A stretch of DNA of 64,000 nt from Camarhynchus parvulus (lineage: Eukaryota; Chordata; Aves; Passeriformes; Thraupidae). The stretch is from NCBI RefSeq assembly GCF_901933205.1, contig NC_044577.1:2987321-3051320 (forward strand). Reading direction: 5' to 3'. A program made the position numbers and the translations under genes. Shown piece after piece: positions 37,159-47,690 of the stretch (positions are counted from its first letter, which is position 1; every line of letters begins with the position of its first letter). The notes under the pieces are model-generated. The model saw nothing but the letters and a program-made list of their open reading frames with translations, was not told the DNA's origin and made no database searches.

Positions 37159-40100
37159 GGACTTTGCTGCCTTGCAGCTGGAAATCAAGTAGGAAAGAAA
37201 TGGAAGTTCCAAAAGGGGATCCAGCCTAAGGAAAATCCTAGTTCCTGTATTTACTGCAGCTGTTCCTGAGCTAGTATGTCTGGGATAACAAGGATAAGAA
37301 TTCCAACAGACAGATGACAATGACTAGAAATAATTTGATATTATCTGTTTCTCTGTCCCTACTGTTGGAGTAGTTTGCTTCTTATAATTTTGGTTTTGCA
37401 CCACAACAGATCACTGGAAAATTACTGATTAAATCTGAGGTCTTAAAGACATGAAGTATTTGTAGTGCCTAGTATGAGAAAATCTTTTAACTCTTAGAAT
37501 CTACCGATTAACGTATAATTCATGTGATTGCTTTTATTGTTAGAAATACAGTTTAATTTAAAGATAATCTTCTAATCCACTGTATTAAAAAGCAATTATG
37601 GCAAGAGTGCATTAACTAAGAATGAGTTGCCAGAGACAAAACAGCTGCAGGACTTTATTAAAACACACTCATGTGGAGGTGACTGAACGACTGGGGAGGG
37701 CGTCACTTAATCCACTTAATTATTTAATGCAACAGGATTTAATTTGCTAATGAAATTAATGAAATTGTTGGATACTGAACACAGGCTGGCTTATGTACGC
37801 CCACCATGGCATCACAGATACTCCTCCCTCTGTTTGCAGACACTGGGGGTGAGGAGGTTGTGAGCAGCATCAACATGGGGAAAGGCTTCCCAGAAACCTT
37901 TGAAATGGAATTTAGAACCTGAGATGCAGGAGGAAGAAGCATTTGTAATCAAGCCATCCTGTGCACAACACCACAGAGCTTCTCCATGTGCCTCTGGCCT
38001 GTATGGGATGCACTGATACATTTAAGGAAAGGTGGAATCCTTAAGTGTAAAGTTTTAGACAGAAGAGTAGAATCTCTTTTTAATTAAGGAAACCTGGGGG
38101 AAAAACAAAGGAAAAGCCCACACAGACTGAACTCCATTGTTTTGGATGCTAAAGAGGGATTCTACTTAAAAATTAAAATCACATTTTCCTTTAGTACCGA
38201 ATATCAATAATTCAAATACTTAAGTCAGCAAAAATGATAGAATATTGGATCTGCATGAACAGAAGCAGTCAATGGCACATTCAGGATTAGAACTTGAACT
38301 GTTTCTCAGAACATCTCCTTTTGAAATTCTCTTTGTGCTACATGGATCAGTTCCCATCACTCCAGCTGCCTCAATAGGATGTGTAGAGTAAGACTTTAAT
38401 TCCCCTGAAAGACCCGGGCATATTACAAATTATTAGCATCCTCCACTGCCTGTATATGAAATTCATATACCTATTTGTCTTCTGCACAATTGTATTTCAA
38501 TCTTGATTTCATTGGTAACTTGTTCTGTACTTGGATTAATTGTTTAGTGAAAATGAACATCACTCTGTGTGGCAAAGATGAAAAGCTTACAATGGAGAAG
38601 TAGAATTCCCTTTTAGAGGGAGTTGTACTCACTGCCTCTCTGAGTGTATTATGAATGCACACATGATTAACTGAAGTTCTTCACCTCTCTCTGAAGGAAA
38701 CCAATGCCCCCTTTTTGCTGTCCTCAAGTTGCAAGCTTTAGGTGCTCTGAAAACAGATTATGGGCCCTGCAGCTTTATATTATTTATTTATATTACCTGC
38801 ATCTTGCTAATCTGCCCCACACAAAGAGAGAAGCTTCCTTGTTTCAAAGTCAGATTTATCTGGAGAGCTGATTCCAGACTGTTTAAAAGTCTTGCTAAGT
38901 TTGAAACAGGACAATAATTAAAATAAATGCAGCCTGAGTAGAGATTTGTTCATCTACAGTAATGATTGTTTCTTAAACTTCAGCTCATTGTGGTTTTATA
39001 GCAAAGGCAAGCACAGAAACCTGAAACCATCTCATATGAACTTGGTTTTAATTGGACTTGCTCTTTCACTAGTGAAAAAAAAATACAGGCAATATTAAAA
39101 AATAAACCATGATTAAGTGAGTTGAGGCTACACAGGGGCTGAGGAGAAGAGAGGCAGGACTGCAATGGGAGAAATCCCTTACTGGAAGAAACCAGCTATT
39201 TTTTTTCTTGGTGGATGCCCCACAACATTGTGGCTGTGAACACCTAACACCTAAGGATGTCAAAAAAATTAAGCAATTAAACAAGTAAAAAGAGAAAGAG
39301 TAGTTGATGATAAGTGTTTGTAGGAGGAAAAACTGACTGGTTCAAAATAATCAGGTGGGAAGTGGAGGGGGAACAGGGCAAGCTCTGTGGATGTGTACCC
39401 AAAATGGACCCCAAATTTTTGGTACAATTTCTTTTGCTGCCTGTGGGACTCACTGGGTGGGGAACAGTGAAAATAGGAATGCCATTGCTCACTGCTTTTG
39501 TATTTTTAATGGTGTAGCCGCTGTCCATGGTGTGATCACCCATCCCATCTCTTCCCTCTTTTCTCCCTCTGTCTGCTGTGTGAAAATCACCAGCATGGAA
39601 GAAGATTTGGAGTGAGCAGCAGCAGCAGAGTTATTATGGAATGTCTGAGCTATGGGTGGTGTCAGACTGAAATGTTACAGGTTCAGGGCTCACACAATCA
39701 GCCACTTGCAGAAGCAGAGAGTGCTCTGCTGACCATGTGCCTGGGAAGAGCCCAGGAAATATGTCACAGGCAAAGGGAGAAGAAAGAGCCAAAGGACAGT
39801 CCCTGCAATCACCCATGGGGGACAGAGCACTGGGAATCCTCCAGAGACAATGGGTAATTCCCACTGCCTTGCATTTCTGGAGTGGAATGAGAAACTGCAT
39901 TTCTGCTGACAGGTACTAAGCATTAGAAAAGCAGCTAAGCAGAATTTCCAGAGCTGGGAAAAGCAGCTTTCTAAGTAAGCACAATGATACCCTGAGATGA
40001 ACTGTGCATGGGTTTGCCATATGTTCTTGCCATCACTTCGCGTGTCAGCATTCCATTTCCCTCCCATCTCTTCTGTGACTTCAAGACAAAACAAAGCTAA

Positions 40101-42269
40101 GGCAATGTTGTGAACGCATCCAACTAGATTAAAGTGATCTTCTCATCCTGTTTGTGTGTGACTGAACTTGAGCTGCATTTCTGTTACCTATTTGCACAGT
40201 CTGGGGCCAGCCTGGGAAGTTACCAATACTTCCAAGGAAGAGTTACTCATTTAGCAGAACAGGTGATTCACTGCCAAGCTGAACTGGTCAGGCACATTCC
40301 CTGCACTAGCCAAGCTTTTGCTTCTCATATGCTTATGCAGCTTATCTGTTACTCTTTGAAATACACACATGAATCTTTCCCTGCATTCTCACCTATGGCT
40401 GGCATTCCAAAATTTTGACATCAGAGGCAAATACTAAAATCAAGTCCTCCAAGTCAGCTCTGCTCCCACTATTGTTGAGCTCCAGATTTCTGATCTTAGA
40501 ACCTGAAGGAGAACAAATATATGGCTCATATTTGATTTATTTCTATGTTATTAAATCTTACTTGAGCTTCACCCAGGTACAAGCAACACTGTGAGCTTAT
40601 TTCATGCCACAATGGATCATGTCATCAAAAGTCATCATTCCCACTGGAAGTACTGCAGTTGCTTGCAGCCTTGGGAGCATATGATACTCCTGACTCCAGA
40701 TTCTGTGATGGGAATGAAATTCATTGTAAGCTGGTAATTACATCTGGTCCTATCTGTGAAGATACAGGAGCTCAGAGACAAGCATGCCAATACTCTGTGT
40801 TTATATTTTTGCAAGATAGGAGAAATTCAATTTTATTCAGCTGCTTCCCAGTTTCTGCAACTACGTATCAGCAGAACTTTTTTCACTTTTTATTTTAAAG
40901 ATAAATTGCTTGGTGCACTATCAAGGATACTTATAATTTAAGAATAGAACCTATTAGGCTGTCACTCTTCCAGAGACACAGACCTTCAAGAGTCTGAAGG
41001 AGCAGTCTTTACGTGACAGTATAATAAGGATGTCAGGCCCCCTCCCTCCTCCCCCAGTCTTCTTGAATGACACTTTCCCCAGCAGGGAAAATTAATACAC
41101 TTCAAAAGTTACAACAGGCCAGGAAACACACATCAGCCATCAGCATGATTTTCTTAAATGAAGCAGTGTAGAAACCACATTCTTAATCAACTTTCATAAA
41201 ACAGCTCTCTTCCGTCTGCTAAAAAAAAAAAAAGTAAAATAAAATAAAAAAATTGCTTCATAATGCTTTCAGTGTGTAGCATTAGATTTGCTAGTGAAGT
41301 GTGGAATATTTTTCTTCTTATGTTATTAAATTTCAAAGCCACACTCCTTAGGGCTTGTCTTAAGTCTGTCATCTGTGCTGCAAGTTAAGACTCTTAACAG
41401 CTGGACAGCCCCATCCTCCCTTTGGATCCCAGCAGCAAATCCATCCAAATGGCAGCCCCTGTCCTGGATGCAGGCTTTCAGCATTTCATCTCACTCAGCT
41501 GGCCCCTGTCACCCCTGGGAGGTGTCACTGTCACACAGGGGTCCCTCCGTGGGGCTGGGTCACAGCCAGCAGTGGCTGGTGCCTCGCAAAGAGAAGAAAA
41601 CAGAAGAAAAGCCAGGGAACTGAACTATGGCAAAATAATCAGAGGAAGGGAAAGAGAACAAATACAGAGAAAAGGGAGATGAATGTAAATAAGAGGAAGG
41701 TGACAAAGGATTAAGGAATATGAATCAAGAAAATATTATGTCAACTGGAAAAGCAAACATGCTAGGAAAATAAATTCAGATAAGAGGAAACAATATGAAA
41801 CAAACCCAGTGGATTCAACTACAAAGTAAGAAGTAAGGTATCATCATTGATGTTCTCTTCCCTGCCAGAACCTTTTGTGCCTTTTTTCTAAAGCTGTGCA
41901 GAGAGCTGTATATGCAGTGCTGCCCAACAGGGGGAAACAAGACAAACATGAGTTCAGGGACAAAAGGGTATGACTTTGTGAAGGTGGGAAGCTTCACTTT
42001 CTGGTACTTCCTACAACCTCAATAGTTCAAGGTACAGAGCAAGCTGAAAACAGATGTCCTTGCCAATGATTTATGGCAACAAAAAGGGAACATATGCAAA
42101 GCCCCTTGATGTTCATCTCATTGACCTGCCTGTGATCAGAGAAATATTAAAACTTTACCTGGCAAACCATTTCCCCCATTAGCATGAGGCATGTGATAGA
42201 GAATGAAAATTGAATTAGGAAATCCATGAACAATCCAAGACTCCAGAACTATATCCAGGACATGCCATG

Positions 42270-42915
42270 TGTGCCAGGTTGCAAGGCAAGATGTATTCTA
42301 TTACCATCTGTATGGCAGTTGTCTTTTGTCAAGTGGGCAGTTTGCCTTATCTCTCTCTGAGTGATCACAATAAGTCCTCTCTGGGAGGGGACAGCTGCTG
42401 ATAACAGGCTATTGAATGTCACTGCATGGCTGATAAGAACTACAGCATCCCATTGGGAGATGTGAGCCCAGAGGGAGGAGCCAAGCATTCCTACCTGGAT
42501 ATAATCTGGGGATTCTGGAACACCAGCACGGCTTCTCCACTGGATTTCCCAGAGGAACAGCAGCTGCCTCTTCCACTAGGCCTTCAGAGGAAGACTACAC
42601 CCTTTTCTAAAGGATCCCTGCTCCGACAGAACCACCCTGACACTGCAGCAGGGCTGCAGCCCCAATTCCAATGGGACTGCTGCCAGCACCCTGACCCACA
42701 GGGTGTCAGGTTGTGTTCTGACTCTGTCAGCGTTGTTCTAGTGTATTGCATTGTTTTATTTTATCCTTTTATTTTCTTCCCTATTAAAGAACTGTTATTT
42801 CCTGAGAGTCCCTTAATTTAAAATTCATAGCAATTCAGAGGGGTGAGGGGGGGTTTACATTCTCCATTTCAGGGGAGGCTCCTGCCTTCCTTAGCAGACT
42901 TTTGAAACCAAGACA
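42270..42915 (+). mobile_element. Solo LTR with CCATG target duplication
   Basis: This 646-bp LTR starts TGTGCCAGG and ends AAGACA (TG...CA). It is flanked by perfect 5-bp duplications CCATG at 42265-42269 and 42916-42920. Read on the plus strand it has a TATA-like GATATAAT near 42499, a poly(A) signal ATTAAA at 42783-42788 and a T/A-rich R-U5 followed by a G-rich stretch. A single LTR with intact duplications is the product of LTR-LTR recombination. A 5-bp duplication is typical of ERVL-class insertions. The sequence resembles a songbird LTR family known to me, but the name is not verified. The 131-codon frame inside it is not a gene. Confidence 0.93.
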
Positions 42916-42970
42916 CCATGAAAGAGCTGAACCCACGCTGTGAGTCTGGCAAGCGAAATGGGAAGGTCTG

Positions 42971-43357
42971 TGTCACCATCATATTTTCTGACAAATCCCT
43001 TCACCATTATTTCTCTCCTGGGAAGCTGAGAAGCCTCAGAGAAGAATAAAAACAATGATTATCTGATTTGCTTTTCCTGTGTTTTGCTGCTTTGGAATGT
43101 GGTTTGGAGATTGTTTATCCAACATGTGAAGGGTTTTTATTTAATGACCAATCACAGTCCAGCTGTGTCAGGACTCTAGAAGAGGTCACAAATTTTTCAT
43201 TAGTATCTTGTTAAGTCTTCTGTATCTTTATTCTTTAGTATATTTTTAGTATAGCATTGTTTAATATAATATCATAAAATAATAAATTAGCCTTCTAAGA
43301 ACATGGAGCCAGATTCATCATTTCCTTCCTGCCACGGGGGACCCCGAAAATACCACA
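42971..43357 (+). mobile_element. Second LTR, CCAAT/AATAAA type
   Basis: This 387-bp LTR starts TGTCACCATCATATTTTCTG and ends ATACCACA. On the plus strand it has the CCAAT box ACCAATCACAG near 43147, a TATA-rich zone at about 43220-43260, AATAAA at 43281-43286 and a U5 beginning near CTTCTAAGAACATGG. It resembles a common songbird ERV LTR. The 5-bp flanks (GTCTG and GTTCT) do not match, so no target duplication is claimed. It lies only 55 bp to the right of the solo LTR ending at 42915, and the two are different families. Confidence 0.85.
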
Positions 43358-45609
43358 GTTCTAGAATGGTGTTCAACTAAATAAACCTGAGTTACAACGT
43401 CCCAGAGCCAACCCAGTGGAACAAGACAACTGCAGCATCCTCTAAGAGCTTGAAAATCCCTCTGACTGAAGCAGGGCTGTCACTTGCAGGCATTTCAGAG
43501 GAACTGATCAGTCACAGGGAAAACAAACACTGGCTCTGCACCGTGTTTGCCACGGAGGAGGCAACTGGTGGTTGGCAGCAGTTTACAGCACTGCCAGTTT
43601 CCTGATTAGCTCCCTTAGAAACAAAACAAGCAGAGATGACAGATGATGATGTCCCTATCACTGAGCAATAGTTTTTGCTACACAAATCATGTTATTTTCT
43701 GTTTAGAGGAGGCAGTGTGGTTATATCATTAAAGGAATTGCTGACAGCTTCTGCTATTAATGGTCCCAAATGTGCCTCCTGCCATCTGTGATGGGCAAAC
43801 CACAGAAGCAGGCAATGATTGGCTTCCTGAACTACACTTAATGAAAAAGCAGATTTTTTTTGAAGCACAGATCTGTTTCTTAGTGGCCCTTAAGAAAGCT
43901 CTTGATCCGAGTCATCTGCTTTGTAAAATGTAGTAATTTCACAGGGAAGAGCCACGAATTTGAGTACCTAAGTTTGCACTTATGAATGTATTTTCATTAT
44001 AAGCAAGTTTGGTGGGAATTGCCTTTGCTGGCAGGACAGTAAACCAGGACCAGGGGGGTTTGGCAAACTGACTCTGAGGCCATGCTGTGTCAGTTTGTGA
44101 TGGGGCTTTGTTCATTTTGCTGTAACTGCAGCTAGGGGGGTTAAACACTGCTGGGGTTAAACATTTTGCTGCACTGCTGGGGTTAAACATTTTGATTAAT
44201 TTTATTTTCTTTTGCAATTTCAGTGTACTATTTTCTTTTCCTAGAAGGGTATGTTAATCAACCAAGTTGGGGCTACAATGGCAGTCCCATATTTCTTGCA
44301 TCAGCTGTTTAAAAACTTCAAAGAATCATCTTGAAAAACAGAGCAAGCTGAAAAATGGCTTGCTTGGTTTGTGATTTTTTTTAATAAATCAACAGAAACC
44401 AACTGACTCAGTGCTTGATGATTGCTCTAAGCATTTCTGCAAGCACAATGGAAGGGGAAAAGCCACAGGACTGAATTTCACCAACTGGTCAAGTGCCAGC
44501 AAAGGTGGCTTTGCTGGCAGGCAAGTTAGATCTCCAATTTATCCAACATAATGAACACATATTCCCTTTTATTTTACACCGAAATTATAATCTATTTCTG
44601 AATAGAAATGTTTCTCAGCCCTCTAATATACAGTCCACTAAATACACAGACCTTATAAAGCTGTAAAAGGGTTGTAATGAGGTTCTAGTCATGCCAAAAA
44701 TTGTGTCTTTATTGAAATTTTCAGGTGCGGCATTGCAAGATGGATTTGCATCTGCTTTGACTGTCCTCAGAACAAGCATTAAAGAAACCTGCTCTGGAGT
44801 AGAAACAGATGAATGCCAAACTTTTCTTAAATAAGAAGAAAGGGAGTCTTTGAAAGCAAATATGAAGAAAGTTGTCCATTTTCCCCCTTTTCAAGCAAAC
44901 AATGCATATAGAAATATTTTTCTCTGCTTATGATGGAAAGATAAAAACATCCCTTTAAGGTCAAGTACAGGACACAAAAGTGAAGTGCTGATGTTGCAGG
45001 AAGTCCTGCCATCAGTTGGAGCAGCCAGCACACAAAAGACAGACCTTTTCTTTAATTACATTATGCTATTCATTTTTCAAAGAAAAGTTAGGGGGACAAG
45101 ACCTGCTATGAAAAAAACCTCATAAACTGTAAACAGTTTTTGTACTGATAGACTCTAACCCAGGAAAGAGTAGCAAACAAAGTGAGGGGCAGGAAGGGCA
45201 GCATAGGTGGAAATGTTGCCTGAAAGAAGCTCAATCTACACTTCTACCACAGCATTTGCATACCATGTTATTTCCATCGTGAGTAATTACTGAGAAACAA
45301 AAGCTACTCATGGCGGGATAAGAACTGTCATAAAGAAATCAGTAAAACCATCAGGTGATGTCTATTAAGACCAGATTTAAGAGGGTCATTCTTTTAATTT
45401 TAATATTGCCAGCATAAAACATAATTTAATGCAACAAAGCCCAGCTTTTATTTAGGCAGTTACCCCACTGGATTGGTATCATAGTAAAAAAAAGGTCAAT
45501 ATCTGTATTAAACATTTCTAGTGCTGTATTAATTTACAAGTGCTCATGCTCAGCCCATCCCGCGAGAAGAGAGGAATCTTTGGGGCGGATCTTTGATTTG
45601 AGGATTGAG
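43358..45609. other. Intronic stretch with a small tandem repeat only
   Basis: The only structure noticed is a 26-bp-period repeat at 44146-44194. Otherwise it is unremarkable AT-rich intron without recognised exons or transposons. Confidence 0.6.
44146..44194. repeat. 26-bp direct repeat, two copies
   Basis: CACTGCTGGGGTTAAACATT plus TTG occurs at 44146-44168 and again at 44172-44194. A partial third copy (GGGGTTAAACA) precedes them at 44136. Confidence 0.9.
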
Positions 45610-45730
45610 TCAGAGTCCCAGAAGGGTTTGGATTGGAAAGGACCTTAAAGCACATTTCATCCTGCCTTCTGCCACTGCCAGGGACACCTCACACTGCACC
45701 AGGCTGCTCCAAACCCTGTCCAAGGTGGCA
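45610..45730 (-). mobile_element. CR1 3' fragment
   Basis: The plus strand reads GGTTTGGATTGGAAAGGACC TTAAAGCACATTTCATCC and continues GCCACTGCCAGGGACACCTC to CCAAACCCTGTCCAAGGTGG, matching the reverse complement of the CR1 3' region. The element is on the minus strand and 5'-truncated. The right limit is approximate. Confidence 0.85.
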
Positions 45731-47042
45731 GCAGATAAAATGTCTTGTGCTGTCCCTGAAGGATCCCTGGGCTTGGAACCTCATCCCAGGGACTCAGTGA
45801 TGAGCAGATGTGATCCCATCCCATGTCCATGTGCAGGGACTCAGTTCTCCATCAGCACACTGATCTTCAGCAGGGTCACACAGGGGAATGAAGAGGAGAA
45901 TCCATCCCTGAGCCCTCTCTTGTGTGTCTCAGCTCTCATCTGGAGCCTCACAGACACAGATCAGAAAGCCAAGGGGAAAGGCCAAGTGCTGCTGCACAGC
46001 CAGTGCTTTGCCATGAGATCCTCCTTACAAGCACCACAAGTGGCAGAGCACCACTATATGCTGGATTTTGGCTGCTTTTTTTAACTTCAGTTAAGATTAG
46101 GATTCAAGGTACTTGAGATGGTATTTTGTGTTTAGGCTCAGATGTTTTGCCCTTAGCTATGTAACAGCCTTACAGTTGTGAGTTCTGCAGTATTTCACTA
46201 ACAAGGTACAAAATGGTTAACTACCTTTTGTTGTAAGGTTTTTTAAGGTTAAAGTATCTAATTAAGAAATGACACTTGAATTATTTTTACTTTTTACTCA
46301 ATAAATAACCACTCAAAGTCAATGTGGACTTGTCTGTCTAATTACAAAATACCACCCATACCCATGAAGAAGGAAGAAGGTGGTAAAGAAGGACTAGCTT
46401 CTGTCTTAAAACTTCTATCTTGTTTTATATATATATTACTATATTTTAAAACTTTAAAGTTTAAGTTTTCTACCTTGTGATATTATACATTTCTAATCAA
46501 CTAGATGCTTGTAATCTTAGTGCTATCAAGCAATTTTGGAAGCCTATTCTACGGCTTCAGGTCAAATGTAGTGTTTTTTTGGGGTCAGCACAGAAAGCCT
46601 AGAATTTTTAGCACCTAAAACTCTAACAGCAGAGTAGATAAGGGAGAGATCAAGTTTGTGCATATTCTCCTTCATTTACACTGAGTACCTTAATATCTGA
46701 GCAGAAAGCTGGCTGCAGAATATTTGGGGGAAAAAATCACCGAAAGGCAGATTTGCTCACAATTCTCTTCTTGGTGTCCTTTTGCAAACAAAATTCCCAC
46801 TAACTTGTGCATTTGAAACAGGATTCTACACAAATTTGCCCAGCATCCTCAGTGTATATTTATTTAGATACCAGAATAAAAGCCAGTCAGTCACTGCATA
46901 CTGCTCTGTGAAGACACCTTAAAAACAGAACCCAAATTGTCTTTTGATATTTGAAATTTTGTGTCTACACACTGGGATAGTGGGAGGTTTCACAGGGAAT
47001 TGTGAACTATTACTACTTCCAGGTAGATAGGGGGTGGGTCTA
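45731..47042. other. Intronic stretch without recognised features
   Basis: The 159-codon plus frame at 45605-46084 starts inside the CR1 fragment and has no recognisable domain. A short TATATATA run lies near 46428. The last bases (about 47020-47042) resemble the CR1 sequence that continues at 47636, on the far side of the LTR. Confidence 0.6.
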
Positions 47043-47635
47043 TGTGAAAAATGCATTTTTATGATTGGCTTTTCGCAAATATGTGTTGTATTAGAAAGTG
47101 ATGCTGTATTAATTCTCTTAAGCAGTGTGTTAAATATAGTTTTAGGTTATAACAAAATGTTAAAATAGAAACTATGCTATGTAGGATACTTTTTTTCTAA
47201 AGGAGTCGCAGCGAGATAGCAGCCACAGGACACCTGAATCTTTCAGAGAAAGAGAATTTATTGCCACATTATCAGAAGAAATGAACTTCTTCCCACCTCA
47301 AAGGCGCTGTTAGGATTCAGAGGAAGAAGTTGACAGTGACCAGACAGAATCCTGTTATTGAATGGAATTTATGCATCATGGATGAGGTGTATGAATATGC
47401 AACAGGTTATTGTTTTTAAGGGTTAATCCTCTGTTAACGTGGGTCCTTTTTCGGGCTTGTGCTGCCCAGAAAAAGGTACCCGGACCATCTGTAACTCTTT
47501 GTTTCTATTGTCTCATATTGTCCTAATCCAAATTGTCCAAATTATTATTACTCTAATTGTATTACTATTTTTATAACCATTTTATTACTATTAAACTTTT
47601 AAAATTCTAAAAACAAGTGACTGGCATTTTTCACA
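47043..47635. mobile_element. Solo LTR nested in a CR1, GTCTA target duplication
   Basis: This 593-bp LTR has perfect 12-bp terminal inverted repeats: it starts TGTGAAAAATGC and ends GCATTTTTCACA. It is flanked by the 5-bp duplication GTCTA (47038-47042 and 47636-47640). Orientation is uncertain. On the minus strand, a TATA-like GCATAAAT precedes AATAAATTCTC, which favours minus; an ATTAAA near the plus-strand 3' end is the alternative. It split a CR1 3' tail, whose halves read GGGTCTA and GATGATGTTTAAGGTCCC. A solo LTR of a songbird ERV family; the name is not verified. Confidence 0.93.
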
Positions 47636-47690
47636 GTCTAGATGATGTTTAAGGTCCCTTCCAACCCAAATCATTCTGTGATCCAGCCAT
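47636..47690 (+). mobile_element. CR1 3' tail interrupted by the LTR
   Basis: GTCTAGATGATGTTTAAGGT followed by CCCTTCCAACCCAAATCATT and CTGTGATCC is the sense 3' terminus of CR1. The few upstream bases of the same element lie to the left of the LTR, before 47042. Confidence 0.88.

Larger units (their letters stand above)
33091..42269. other. Intronic stretch with two simple repeats only
   Basis: Apart from the ATCC-type minisatellite at 34553 and the CAAA repeat at 37131, nothing was recognised. A short TCTG run occurs near 35720 and an A run at 41221-41233. Open frames here are short and unsupported. Confidence 0.6.

Noticed and set aside
42426..42821. 131-codon plus-strand frame
   Set aside because: It is entirely inside the solo LTR and has no retroviral or cellular domain.
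45605..46084. 159-codon plus-strand frame
   Set aside because: It begins in a CR1 fragment and continues into unique intron without recognisable motif or splice sites.
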